Shown one piece after another: positions 46,916 through 57,420 of a stretch of 64,000 nucleotides of DNA (positions within the stretch are counted from its first letter, which is position 1; every line of letters starts with the position of its first letter). The DNA lies in assembly GCF_002288925.2 (NCBI RefSeq), contig NW_022098021.1:29621304-29685303 (forward strand), given 5' to 3'. The notes beneath the pieces are model-generated. The model was given only the letters and a program-made list of their open reading frames with translations, did not search any database and was not told the origin of the DNA. This DNA comes from Delphinapterus leucas. Lineage: Eukaryota > Chordata > Mammalia > Artiodactyla > Monodontidae. Position numbers and translations under genes: made by a program.

Positions 46916-49659
46916 AAATCATGCCACATTATTTTTTTCAAATGTGAAATGTACATGACATGATACTAATAAATTACTAATTTTATGCTAAGCAAAATAG
47001 AAATGATTTGTGTGTGATTTTATGGTTACCATATTTTAAAAATATACTTTGCAACATATTTCATTGAAAAGTTTAATTTTTGTAGAAACTATAATAAAAT
47101 GAGATTTCTTTAAATACAGTCATGAAAAGTTGGTGAGAAATTTTTTAAGAAACAATTTGAAAATAACTTGGGGTATACACCTCTTCCTACTGGCCTACAT
47201 GGTTATCTCTCTTACAGTGGCCAGCATCATTATTTCCTCATTTTAATAAACACCACATGCATAGGGAAAAGTCCTGGTTTATGTTATAAAGTAATTTTAC
47301 TAATTTTCTGCTATGCCTTCAGACTCCTAGTTAACCCATTTGTATTTTGAAATCTTTCTGTAATTCCAATGGAATAAAATGGTAATTGTGAACCCAAAGT
47401 GCATATCCAATAAGAAAATATATAGACATTTCAGAGTAGGGTAGAAGGGAAAATGGTTTTAGATAATTTAGAAAATGTAAATGCTATTTCTAATCTGAGA
47501 GCCCTTATTGCTGTTATTGACTGGTTTTATACCAACTGGGAAATCTAAATTATTTCTGTAAGACCTCATTTCAATTAGTAAAACATAAAGTAAAATCAGT
47601 CCATTTTATCATCCTTCATTTCCCTAAAACAAAAACATACACTATGGTCATCAAAGGCCCAGTGTGTGTTAACAAAGAATACCCACTAGTGTTATAAAAA
47701 GCATGTGTCAGATGAAATATCTGGCATTGTGTAGATAAATCTTGATGAAAAGGCAACTACGAAGGACAAACCAGTTAACATTTAGAATATATAAAGTCAA
47801 TTTTGAATAAAGGAAGAGAGAAATATAATAGTATAAAAAAGAAGCAAAATTATTTCATACAATGAAATAAAGCAGGGGAAGAATGATGTGTAACAGATAT
47901 TTGAAAGGCTGTTTAATCAAATGAACACTATTTTATACCTTGGAGTATTACATAAAAGAAAGTGAGAATAGATTAAAAAGCACACACAGTGTACATCAAA
48001 GTGGCAGAAACCTTCAAACACTTTGCATTATTTCTCTTCAAATAAAAATATTTTATATGATTATATTATTTTAACTGTAATGTTGCTCCATATTTAGCAA
48101 TGTTGTGGATTATGCTACTGAAAGGGCTTTCTGTACTGTGGAGATGACAGCAGTGTTGTCTATAACTAACAGTACTAGAATATCTAGTCAAGGACCAACA
48201 ATGTGAAATGGATGGATAACTGTTTTCAGCAGCCTACACTTTTTATATTACTGTACTTCTGATTCCCTTCAAGCCAGTTTATCTCACTGGTAGTGTCAAT
48301 AGCCACTTGAATGGCTTGTCTAGTTTAATGAAGTTTTGATAAGTGATAGTTCCCTTGTATGAAAGAATCTAATAAAGTATCAAGCAAAGCATTTTATTTG
48401 CTCAAATCTGTGTGAAATAGTTACAAATCTTCAAGGTAGAGTGTTTAGTACATGGAATCTTACATTGCCAAAATCATAGAGATTGTAAAAAGTGCCATAA
48501 ATATCTACTAATTTACACTCTTTACACTCTAGATTCAGAATAAGCTGACAGAGTTAGAGGTGAAATTATTGGATCAAGTCTGTGCATCTAGACAGAAACA
48601 AAGCCAGAATAATTCCAAGGATTTATTCCCACAAACCCCAGTCCTTTCCCACTATACCACACTGTGTTGATGTGTATATTAACTAATTTTAATTTTACTA
48701 ATATGTTTGTTATTCCTTTTAAGCATTCCAAGGAGAAAAGAATTCCATATTTTATTTTCTTTCTATTTTTATTTGAAGAAAAAGTTTTACTTCTATTAAA
48801 ATTCATACAAAATTAGCATATTTCAGAATTGTCATATTGATGGTTGATCAGAATAATTACTTTATAATAAAGAGAACAACCATTCATTATATTCATGCCA
48901 ATTTTTACTTGTGAAATTTATTTTATTATACATTTAAAATATTAATGAAAATGTTTTGAGAAAAAACAACAAAAGAAAGATGAAAATATATACTCATTAA
49001 TATTTGCCAAGTAAAAATTTTTTTAGATAGTATTTAATGGATGCTCTCAAATTAGATATACATTATGAAAATATGCATAACAAGGTTATATACTTGACAA
49101 ACTTAAGTATAAAGAAACTGGATATATTAAAGGAGGAATTGCATATAAACTAATATTAATGCAGCATAAATAACATATCCATAAACCAAATTTAGAAGCT
49201 GAAAAAAATGTAAGAGATGATGATAATGGAGTTTCTCAAATAATATGTTGTCATTATAGCAACTTTAATGAACTTTTCGTTATTAAATATTGTTTTATTT
49301 CTATTATATCTTCAAAGTGAATTTATATTTTAAAAAATAACTAAAGTAATATTACCTGCTTTTAAATCTTTTTCTCTCATTTTTTATTTAATAGTCTCAT
49401 AATCATTCATATTGTATTTCTGAAATTCTTTGATTTTGTTTAGTCCATCACTCATTCTACCCAGAGTTCTCAGACATTAATCTTCAGAAATAAAAAAAAA
49501 ACATACAAAAATAATGTGTGATATTATTTAAACATTGCAAACATACAGAAAAATCTACTCACATCATACTTAAGTGAATGTATAGGAGATATTCACTGCA
49601 CATTAAATATATGAAGCACATTTCAAAACATCATGGACTATATGACTGCACTTTTTTAC
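46916..49659. other. Mostly unique AT-rich sequence
   Basis: No gene is recognised. A MIR-like trace lies at 48490-48665. Confidence 0.45.
48490..48665 (-). repeat. MIR SINE remnant, minus strand (tentative)
   Basis: GAGTTAGAGGTGAAATTATT and the closing CCCCAGTCCTTTCCCACTAT with ACCACACTG resemble the antisense 5' part of MIR. Confidence 0.45.
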
Positions 49660-51535
49660 ATACACACAAAATTAGACCTAATAAGTAAATTCAGTAAAGT
49701 TGCAGGAAAAAAAAATCAACATACAAATTCATCTGTTACTAAACACTAAAATTGAACTATCTAGAAAGAAAATTAAGAAAATAATTCTGTTTATAATAGC
49801 ATCAAAAAGAATAACATACTTAGGAATAAACTTAATGAAAGGTGAAAGACTTACACACTGAAATCCAGAAAAATATTTCCAATTTTTTTTGAAATAAATG
49901 AAAGATACAAATAAATGGAAAGACATTTCATATTCATAGTTTGGAAGATTTAATATTGTTAAAATCTCCACACTGCCTAGAGCAAACTATGACTCAGTGG
50001 AGTCCTATCAAAATCTCAACAGCATTTTTTTATACAAATAGAAAAAAAATTCTAAAATTTATATGGAACCACAAAAGACACCAAATAGCCAAAGAAATCT
50101 TGAAAAGAAAAACAAAGCTGGAGGCATTACACTTCCTTATTTCAAAGTATTTTACAAAGTTAAATTAATTAAACCAGTGTGATACTGGTATAAAAACAGG
50201 CATATAGACCAATGGAGCAGAATACAGTGCTCAGTAATGAAAGCATACATATATGGTCAACTGATCTTTGATAAGCGTGCTAAGAATCCACAAAAGAGAA
50301 AAGAGAGTCTCTTCAAACTAAGACATTGAGAAAACTGGCTACCCACGTACAAAAGAATGATAATGGATCTTTAACTTACACCACACATACAAAAAAACTT
50401 AACATGGATTACATACTTAAACATAAGACTGAAACTATAAAACTCCTAGATGAAGACCTAGGGGAAAAGCTTCATGATACTGGCCTTGGCAAAGAATTCT
50501 TGGATATAACACCAATAGCCCAGCCAACAAAAGCAAAAACAAACAAATGGAACTACCTCAAGCTAAAAAGCATCTACAGAACAATGGACACAAGAGTGAA
50601 AGAGCAATCTACACAATGCAGGAAAATAATTGAAAAATTTACATCTGATAAAGAGTTAATATCAAAAATATATAAGGAATTCCTTCAACTCAATAAAAAC
50701 AAACAAATAACCCAATTAAAAAATGAGCAATGGAAATGAATAGACATTTTCTAAAATGGTCAACAGATATATGGAAAGATGCCCCAGATCACCAATCATC
50801 AGAAACATGCAAATCAAACTACAATAAGGTATTGACTCACATCTGTTAGGATGGCTATCACTTAAATAACAAATTATGACAAGTTTGGGCAGAATGTGGA
50901 GAAATTAGAAGTCGTGCAGTATTGATGAAAATGTAAAATTGTACAGCCAGTATGGAAAACAGTATGGGGACACTGCAAAAAAAATTAAAAACAGAACCAC
51001 CACATGATCTAGAAATCCCATTTCTGGGTATTGATCCGAAATAATTGAAATCAGGATCTCAAAGAGATAGCTGCACTCCTAAGTTCATTGGGACATTATT
51101 CACAGCAGCAAAACAATCTAAATGTCCATCACAGAAGCATGGGTTAAAAAAAAAAGTGACATAAACATAGGATGGAATATTATTTAGTCTGAAAAGGAAA
51201 GAAATCCTGAAATATACAACAATATATGAACATGGGGGACAGTGCTAAGTTAAATAAGCCAGTTAGAGAAGGAGAAATACTCTCTGCTGCCACTTACATG
51301 AGTTATCTGAAATATCCTAACTCATAGAAGCAGAGATGGATAGTGGTTGCAAGGGGATGGCGGGGAGAGGGAAATGGAGAGCTCCTACTCATAGGTATAA
51401 AGTTTCAGTTACACAAGATGAACAAATTCTAGACATCTGCTGTAACATATCATGTCTGTAGTTAACAATACTGGACTGCACACTCAAAAAGTGTTAAAAA
51501 GGTAGATTGCATGTTAAACGTTCTTACTAATTTTT
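49660..51535 (+). mobile_element. 5'-truncated old L1, plus strand (ORF2 end and 3' UTR)
   Basis: ORF2 sequence starts around TTCAGTAAAGTTGCAGG. 49941-50168 encodes a piece with MTQWSPIKISTAFFYTNRKK. 50326-50739 encodes a longer one with KTETIKLLDEDLGEKLHDTG and NKWNYLKLKSIYRTMDTRVK. The 3' UTR is at 51200-51535, ending TTAAAAAGGTAGATTGCATG. It resembles the L1MA/MB generation and matches the age of the copy at 45120. Confidence 0.85.
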
Positions 51536-51788
51536 TTTAAAAGTGTAAGTGAGAACAAATAAAGCAACTACTGAATTTGTTGAGACACTTTTTTTAATAG
51601 ACTACATGTATCTTTTAAATATCTCATGACACTAATCACATGATTATGATAGAATTTAAGCTAAGGATATTATTTGATCAATAGAACAAACTGACATATC
51701 TGTAGTAGGACAGTTTCCTAAGTATATGTTTTACCCAGAATATTAAAATAGCTCCATAAACGTAAAATTTTAGTAGGGAGAGACTAAC

Positions 51789-51802
51789 AAAAAAGTGGTA
51801 CA
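51789..51802. repeat. Probable target-site duplication, left copy (imperfect)
   Basis: AAAAAAGTGGTACA here compares with AAAAAATGTGTTACA at 60215-60229, differing by one insertion and one substitution. It fits exactly at the expected start and end of the full-length L1. Confidence 0.6.
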
Positions 51803-52449
51803 GAATGGAGTTAAGATGGTGGAGGAGTAGGTGGACATGGAGTTCATCTCTCTCCACGGACGCATCAGGAATACATCTATAGATGCATCAGTTCTCACAG
51901 AACACCAACTGAAAACTAGCAGAAGACCTTGGACACTGGAAGGACTATAAAGATCATTCTATAACTGGGTAAGATAAAAAAAGAAGGGAGAAGGAGGAGG
52001 AGAGAAAGTGGGATGGGAGCTGCACCCCAGGGTGGGGGAGCTGAAGAAGAGGAGAGATTCCTGAATCTGGGGAAACCCTCTCTCTGGTGGGGAAATCAAT
52101 TGAGGGAAGCATTTGAGGCTGTCAGAGGAGGGTGAAGTGGCCGATATGTGTCAGATGGGACAGAGTGAGAACTACACAGACAGTCTGTACCATGGCCCTA
52201 CACCCTGGACTGGGACATGTGTTCACAGGTTTGCAAGGGGGCTGGGAGCTGGAATGTGGGGATTGGAGAACAGACCTGGGGTAAGAACTGCAGTTGGCTG
52301 TGGGAGACGGACTGAGGGGACAGGAGGGAGGAAATCTGCAGCAGGGAATGCCTACAGAGGAAGACCAGACTGCTATGGAAGCAGGCACTACTGCTGAGTC
52401 ACACGCAGGGGGAGGAGGCAGTAGTGTAGCCTCTCTCTCCCCACACTCT

Positions 52450-52755
52450 GGTGCCTGCTGACGGACAATAAAAGGAGCCCTCTCAGGGCTGGCCCTCATG
52501 TGCCAGCTGCCGAGCAATAGGAAAAGCTCTCTCAGGGCTGACCCTCATGTGCTGGCTGTGGGACAAAAAAAATAAATCCCTCTCAGGGCTGGCCTTCGAG
52601 CGCTGGCTGCTGGGTAATAATAAAACCCTCTCAGGGCTGGCCCTCATATGCTTGCTGCTGGGCAATAGTAAATCACTCTCAGGGCTGGCCCTCACGTACC
52701 TGCTGCCGGGTGCCACAGAAAGCCTGGTCAGGGCTGACTCTCAAGTGCCATATGG
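52450..52755 (+). repeat. ~49-bp tandem array in the L1 5' UTR
   Basis: Units sharing CTCTCAGGGCTGGCCCTCAT begin at 52481, 52530, 52581, 52629, 52677 and (degenerate) 52726, so the spacings are 49, 51, 48, 48 and 49 bp. A partial unit precedes the first. Each unit ends in GCTGC-like sequence and an AATAA-type spacer. The array recalls the monomer arrays of other mammalian L1 promoters in form, though not in sequence. Confidence 0.92.
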
Positions 52756-53950
52756 CAGACACCAAAAAACACCCTTGCTAGGGTCATATCTTTTGTGCCC
52801 ATGGCCCCCAGTCTCCCTGTGCCTTTGGCTCTGCAGGGGCTCCCTCGATCCAAGCAGCAATACCAACTCTGTGCCCTCTCCTCACGGGGGCAGACCCAAG
52901 AGCCCCAAGGCAGCCTCAGAACCAGACTCCTGTGGCTAGGCCACACTCAGAGGTGGAGAAAAAACCAAAGCTGAACCCCAGGGATGGGACGACTAAGGAA
53001 GAGGATAGAAAATCTTTCCATCAGCTGCACAAGCTGCAGATTAAATCCCCGTGATCAGCTAGATTAACCCTGGGTCTATGGAATATCTGAGTAGAAAATG
53101 AGTGTTTCCACAAATGAAAATGGTCCAGCTCTGACAGCTGTGGACTTTGGGGGCAAGCACATGCAGGAATTGGGCCAGGCCAGAGTCTGAATCATCACCA
53201 CAGGGCCCACTGCAGGTCCAAAGACCACCCTAGAGGCAGAGGAGGGCCTTTTGGGGAGACAGAGGTGGGCTGTGGCTCACAGCAAGTGCAAGGACACTTA
53301 CAGTGGAGATCCCAGTGAAACATAATTATTACTATTATTTTTATTATGTTTTGATTCATTCTGTTGTTGGTTCTGGCTTTATTTTTTTTTTAATGTTGTT
53401 TCAGTATTTCTTTTTCTTTTTATTTAGATTTTTGGGATCTTCGTGATTTATAACATATTTTTTTTTATTTTTGTTTTACATATTTCTATTTTACTTTGCT
53501 TTCTGGTTCTTCTGTGTTCTTCTCCCTTATTTGTTTTTTTCTTCTTCTTTTTCTTTAATATATTTTTTATTTTTTTATATTTCTATTTCTATGTTACTTT
53601 TCTGTTGTTCTGTGTTTTTTCCCCCTTTTTTTTTTTTAATCATTTTTATCAGTTTGCTCTGTTTCTTTGATTTATTCTTCAGTAGGCACACTGCTTTGGT
53701 TTTGTTTTTAGGTATTGGTTTTTGTTAGTTTTGATTCTAATTGATTTTGGTTTTGAGTTCTGTTGTTTATCTGGTTGTTCTCTTGCTTTTTGTTTTATTT
53801 GGTTATGTTTTTGGTCCTCTTGTGTGTGTGTCTTTCCTTGTTTCTGTTTTTGTTTGCTTGACTTTGTTTTTAATAGTGGGGTTTTGTTTGTCTTTTTTCC
53901 CCCTCTTTTTATATATTTCTATGTCTATGTTGCTTTTCTCTTTTTCCATA

Positions 53951-54028
53951 TCCTGTTGTGGAGCACAGGCTCTGGACACACAGGCTCAGCGACCATGGCT
54001 TACGGGCCTAGCCACTCCGTGGCATGTC
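53951..54028 (-). repeat. CHR SINE fragment inside the L1 5' UTR
   Basis: TCCTGTTGTGGAGCACAGGC through CACTCCGTGGCATGT matches the middle of the CHR SINE (antisense), about 78 bp. It lacks the SINE head, A tail and target duplication. It therefore looks like a segment captured by recombination, or part of the L1 family sequence, rather than an ordinary insertion. Confidence 0.85.
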
Positions 54029-54798
54029 TGTTTTATTTTGTTGCTTCATGCTTCAGTTGGCATTCTGCTTTGGTTTTGTTTTCTGCTTTTGTTAGCTTTC
54101 TTTTTGTTTGATTTCATTCTTGGGTTCTTTTGTTTAGTGTTATTTTACTTTTTGTTTTATTTCATTCTGTTTTTATTTCTTTTGTGTGGGTGCATGTTTC
54201 CTTGTCTCTTTTTCTGTTTGTTTGATTTTATTTTTTACCATTTGTTTGGTGTTTTGTTAGTCTTCTTCTTCTTTTTTTTTTTCTTAATCCCCTTTATTGC
54301 CATGTCGAGTGATTTGTGGGGTCTTGGTTTCCGAACAGAAGTCAGGCCTGTGGGTCTGGGATGGGAGCACCGAGCCCAGATGCTGGACCACCAGAGAATT
54401 CCCAGCACAGAGAATATTAATTGCTGAGAGCTCTCACGGAGACCTCTATCTGAATCCAAGACCTGGATCCACCCAACTGCCTGAAGCTCCCATCACTGGA
54501 CACCTTATACCAAACAACAAATGATACAACAACACAAACCCACCCATCATCACACACACTACCTAAAGTCATACTAAACTCACAGACACCCCAAAACACA
54601 TCACCTGATATGGCCCTGCTCATCAGAGGGAAAAGACTCATCTCCACCCACCAAAAACAGGCACCAGTCCCTCCCATCAGGAAGCCTACAGAAGCCACTG
54701 GACGAACCTCACCACCAGGGGGCAAAGAATAGAAGTAAGAGGAACTAGAACCCTACAGCTTAGGGAAAGGAGGCCTCAGATACTGTAAATTACACAAA

Positions 54799-55699
54799 AT
54801 GAGACAACAGAGAAATATCTTGCAATCAAAGGAGCAAGATAAAAGCCCACAAGACCAAATAAGTGAAGAAGAAATAGGTAAACTACCTGAAAAAGAATTC
54901 AGAGTAATGATAGTAAAGATGAACCAAAATCTCAGAAATAGAATGGAGGCACAGATTGAGAAGACACAAGAAATGTTTAACAAAGACTTAGAAGAACTAA
55001 AGAACAGATGATCAGCGATGAACAACACAATATCAGAAATGAAAAATACACTAGAAGGAATCAACAGCAGAATAACTGAGGCAGAAAAACAGATAAGTGA
55101 GGTGGAAGATAGAATAGTGGAAATAACTGCAGCAGAGCAGAATAAAGAAAAAAGAATGAAAAGAAATGAAGACAGTCTCAGAGACCTCTGGGACAGCGTT
55201 ATGTGCACCAACATACAAATTATAAGCATCACAGAAGAAGAAGAAAAAATGAAAGCATCTGAGAAAATATTTGAAGAGATTAGAGTCAAAAACTTCCCCA
55301 ACATGGAAAGGAAATAGTCAAGTCCAGGAAGCATAGAGAGTCCTATACAGGATAAACCAAAGGAGAAAAATGCTGCAACACATATTAATCTAACTAACGA
55401 AAATTAAACACAAAGAAAACATATTAAAAGCAGCAAGGGGAAAGCAACAAATAACATACAAGGTAATCCCCACAAGGCTAACAGCTGATCTTTCAGCAGA
55501 AACTCTAGAGGCCAGAAGGGAATGGCAAGGTATATTTAAAGTGCTGAAAAGGAAGAAGCTACAACCAAGATTACTCTAGCCAGCAAAGATCTCATTCAGG
55601 TTCAATAGAGAAATCAAAAGCTTTACAGACAAGCAAAAGTTAAGAGAATTCAGCACCACAAAACTAGTTTTACAACAAATGATAAAGGAAATTCTCTAG
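54799..55699 (+). pseudogene. L1 ORF1, nonsense codon and frameshift
   Basis: The ATG at 54799 begins MRQQRNILQSKEQDKSPQDQ. The coiled coil runs through 54900-55130 (EKEFRVMIVKMNQN; SEMKNTLEGINSRITEAEKQ) and the RRM-like domain follows, with WDSVMCTNIQIISI and EKIFEEIRVKNFPN. An in-frame TGA at 55009-55011 splits it. A one-base loss near 55305 then leads to TAG at 55315. The carboxy-terminal domain is recognisable in DNA to about 55699 (TTTCAGCAGAAACTCTAGAG). The ORF1 protein packages L1 RNA; this copy cannot. Confidence 0.9.
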
Positions 55700-57161
55700 G
55701 CAGGAAACACAAGAGAATGAAAAAACCTTCAAAAACAAACCCAAAACAATTAATGAAATGGTAATAGGAAGATATATATCAATAATTATCTTAAAGGAAA
55801 ATGGATTAATGTCCCAAGCAAAAGACACAGACTGGCTGAATGGATACAAAAATAAGATTCATATATATGCCATCTACAAGAGACCCACTTCAGACCTAGG
55901 GACACATACAGAATGAAAGTGAGGGAATGAAAAAAGATATTCCTTGCAAATAGAAATCAAAAGAAAGCTGCAGTACCAATTCTAATATCAGAAAAAAATA
56001 GACTTTAAAATAAAGACTATTACAAGAGACAAGGAAGGACACTAAGTAATGATCAAAGTATGAATCCAAGAAGAAGATATAACAATTGTAAATATGTATG
56101 CACCCACCATAGAAGCACCTCCATACACAGGGCAAATGTTAACAGCCATAAAAGGGGAAATCGACAGTAACACAATAATAGTGGGGGACTTTAACACCTC
56201 ATGTACACCAATGGAGAGATCATCAAGACAGAAAATTAATAAGGAAACAGAAGCTCTAAATGACACATTAGACCAGATGGACTTAATTAATATTTATAGG
56301 ATATTTCATCCAAAAACAAAAGAAATCACTTTCTTTTCAAGTGCACATGGAACATTCTCCAGGATAGATCACATCTTGGGTCACATATCGAGCATCAGTG
56401 AATTTAGGAAAATTGAAATGGTATCAAGCATCTTTTCCAACCACAATGCTAAGAGGCTAGATATAATTTACATGAAAAAAAAACTGTAAAAATTAAAACA
56501 CAGAGAGGATGAACAATATGCTACTAAATAACCAACAGATCACTGAAGAAATCAAAGAGGAAATAAAAAAATACCTAGAAACAAATGACAATGAAAACAT
56601 GACAACTGGAAAACTGTGGGATGCAGCGAAAGAAGTTATAAAAGGTGAGTATATAGCAGTACAATTCTACCTCAAGAAACAAGAAAAATCTCTAATAAAA
56701 AAACTAACTTTACACCTAAAGCAATTAGAGAAAGAACAACAATAGAAAAACAAACAAACAAACAAAAAAAAACCCAGAGTAGCCAGAAGGAAAGAAATCA
56801 CGAAGATCAGATCGGAAATAAATGAAAAAGAAATGAAGGAAACAATAACAAAGACCAATAAAACTAAAATCTGGTACTTTGAGAAGATAAACAAAATCAA
56901 TAAACCATTAGCCAGACTCATCAAGTAAAAAAGGGAGAAGACTCAAATCAACAGAATTAGAGAAGAAAAAGAGGTAGCAACTGACACCACAGAAATACAA
57001 AGGATCATGAGATACTACTACAAGCAACCATATGCCAATAAATGGACAACCTGGAAGAAATGGACAAATTCTAAGAAAAGTACAAGCTTCCAAGACTGAA
57101 CCAGGAAGAATTAGAAAATATGGACAGACCAATCATGAGTAATGAAATTGAAACTGTGATT

Positions 57162-57420
57162 TAAAATCTTCCAACAGGGGGCATCCCTGGTGGTGCAGTG
57201 GTTGAGAGTCCGCCTGCTGGTGCAGGGTACACGGGTTTGTGCCCTGGTCAGGGAGGATCCCACATGCCACGGAGTGGCTAGGACGTGAGCCATGGCTGCT
57301 GAGCCTGCACGTCTGGATCCTGTGCTCTGCGATGGGAGAGGCCACAGCAGCGAGAGGCCCATGTACCCCCAAAAAAACAAAACAAAAAAACAAAAAAAAT
57401 AAAAATAAAATCTTCCAACA
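57162..57420 (+). mobile_element. CHR SINE, plus strand, inside L1 ORF2, with exact target duplication
   Basis: The body at 57177-57405 begins GGGGCATCCCTGGTGGTGCA, has GAGTCCGCCTGCTGGTGCAG and the B-box region ACACGGGTTTGTGCCC, and ends in an A-rich tail. TAAAATCTTCCAACA occurs at 57162-57176 and 57406-57420, an exact 15-bp duplication of L1 sequence. The SINE is therefore younger than the L1 it sits in. Confidence 0.96.

Larger units (their letters stand above)
51803..54798 (+). promoter_or_regulatory. Long L1 5' UTR with tandem repeats and a pyrimidine-rich block
   Basis: It has three parts. 51803-53320 is purine-leaning and comparatively GC-rich and contains the 49-bp array. 53330-54300 is an extremely T-rich strand with an internal duplication and a CHR SINE fragment. 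54301-54798 is a mixed leader ending just before ORF1. L1 5' UTRs carry an internal RNA polymerase II promoter. The precise promoter elements cannot be located by eye. Long hydrophobic frames (53741-54427 and others) are low-complexity shadows of the T-rich block. Confidence 0.8.

Noticed and set aside
52122..52939. Frames of about 130 codons on both strands with short repeats
   Set aside because: They are by-products of the 49-bp array in a comparatively GC-rich L1 5' UTR. Kept only as a low-interest ORF0-like speculation.
53741..54427. 228-codon open frame (one of the longest in the window), hydrophobic
   Set aside because: It lies in the T-rich block of an L1 5' UTR. Residues are almost only F, L, V, S and C from TTT/TTG/TGT codons, three other frames are open too, and it runs through a SINE fragment.
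54753..55334. 193-codon minus-strand frame
   Set aside because: It is the antisense shadow of L1 ORF1 at 54799-55317.
57177..57260. tRNA-like A and B boxes as a real tRNA gene
   Set aside because: They belong to the tRNA-Glu-derived head of a CHR SINE; the cloverleaf is degenerate and the sequence recurs six times.
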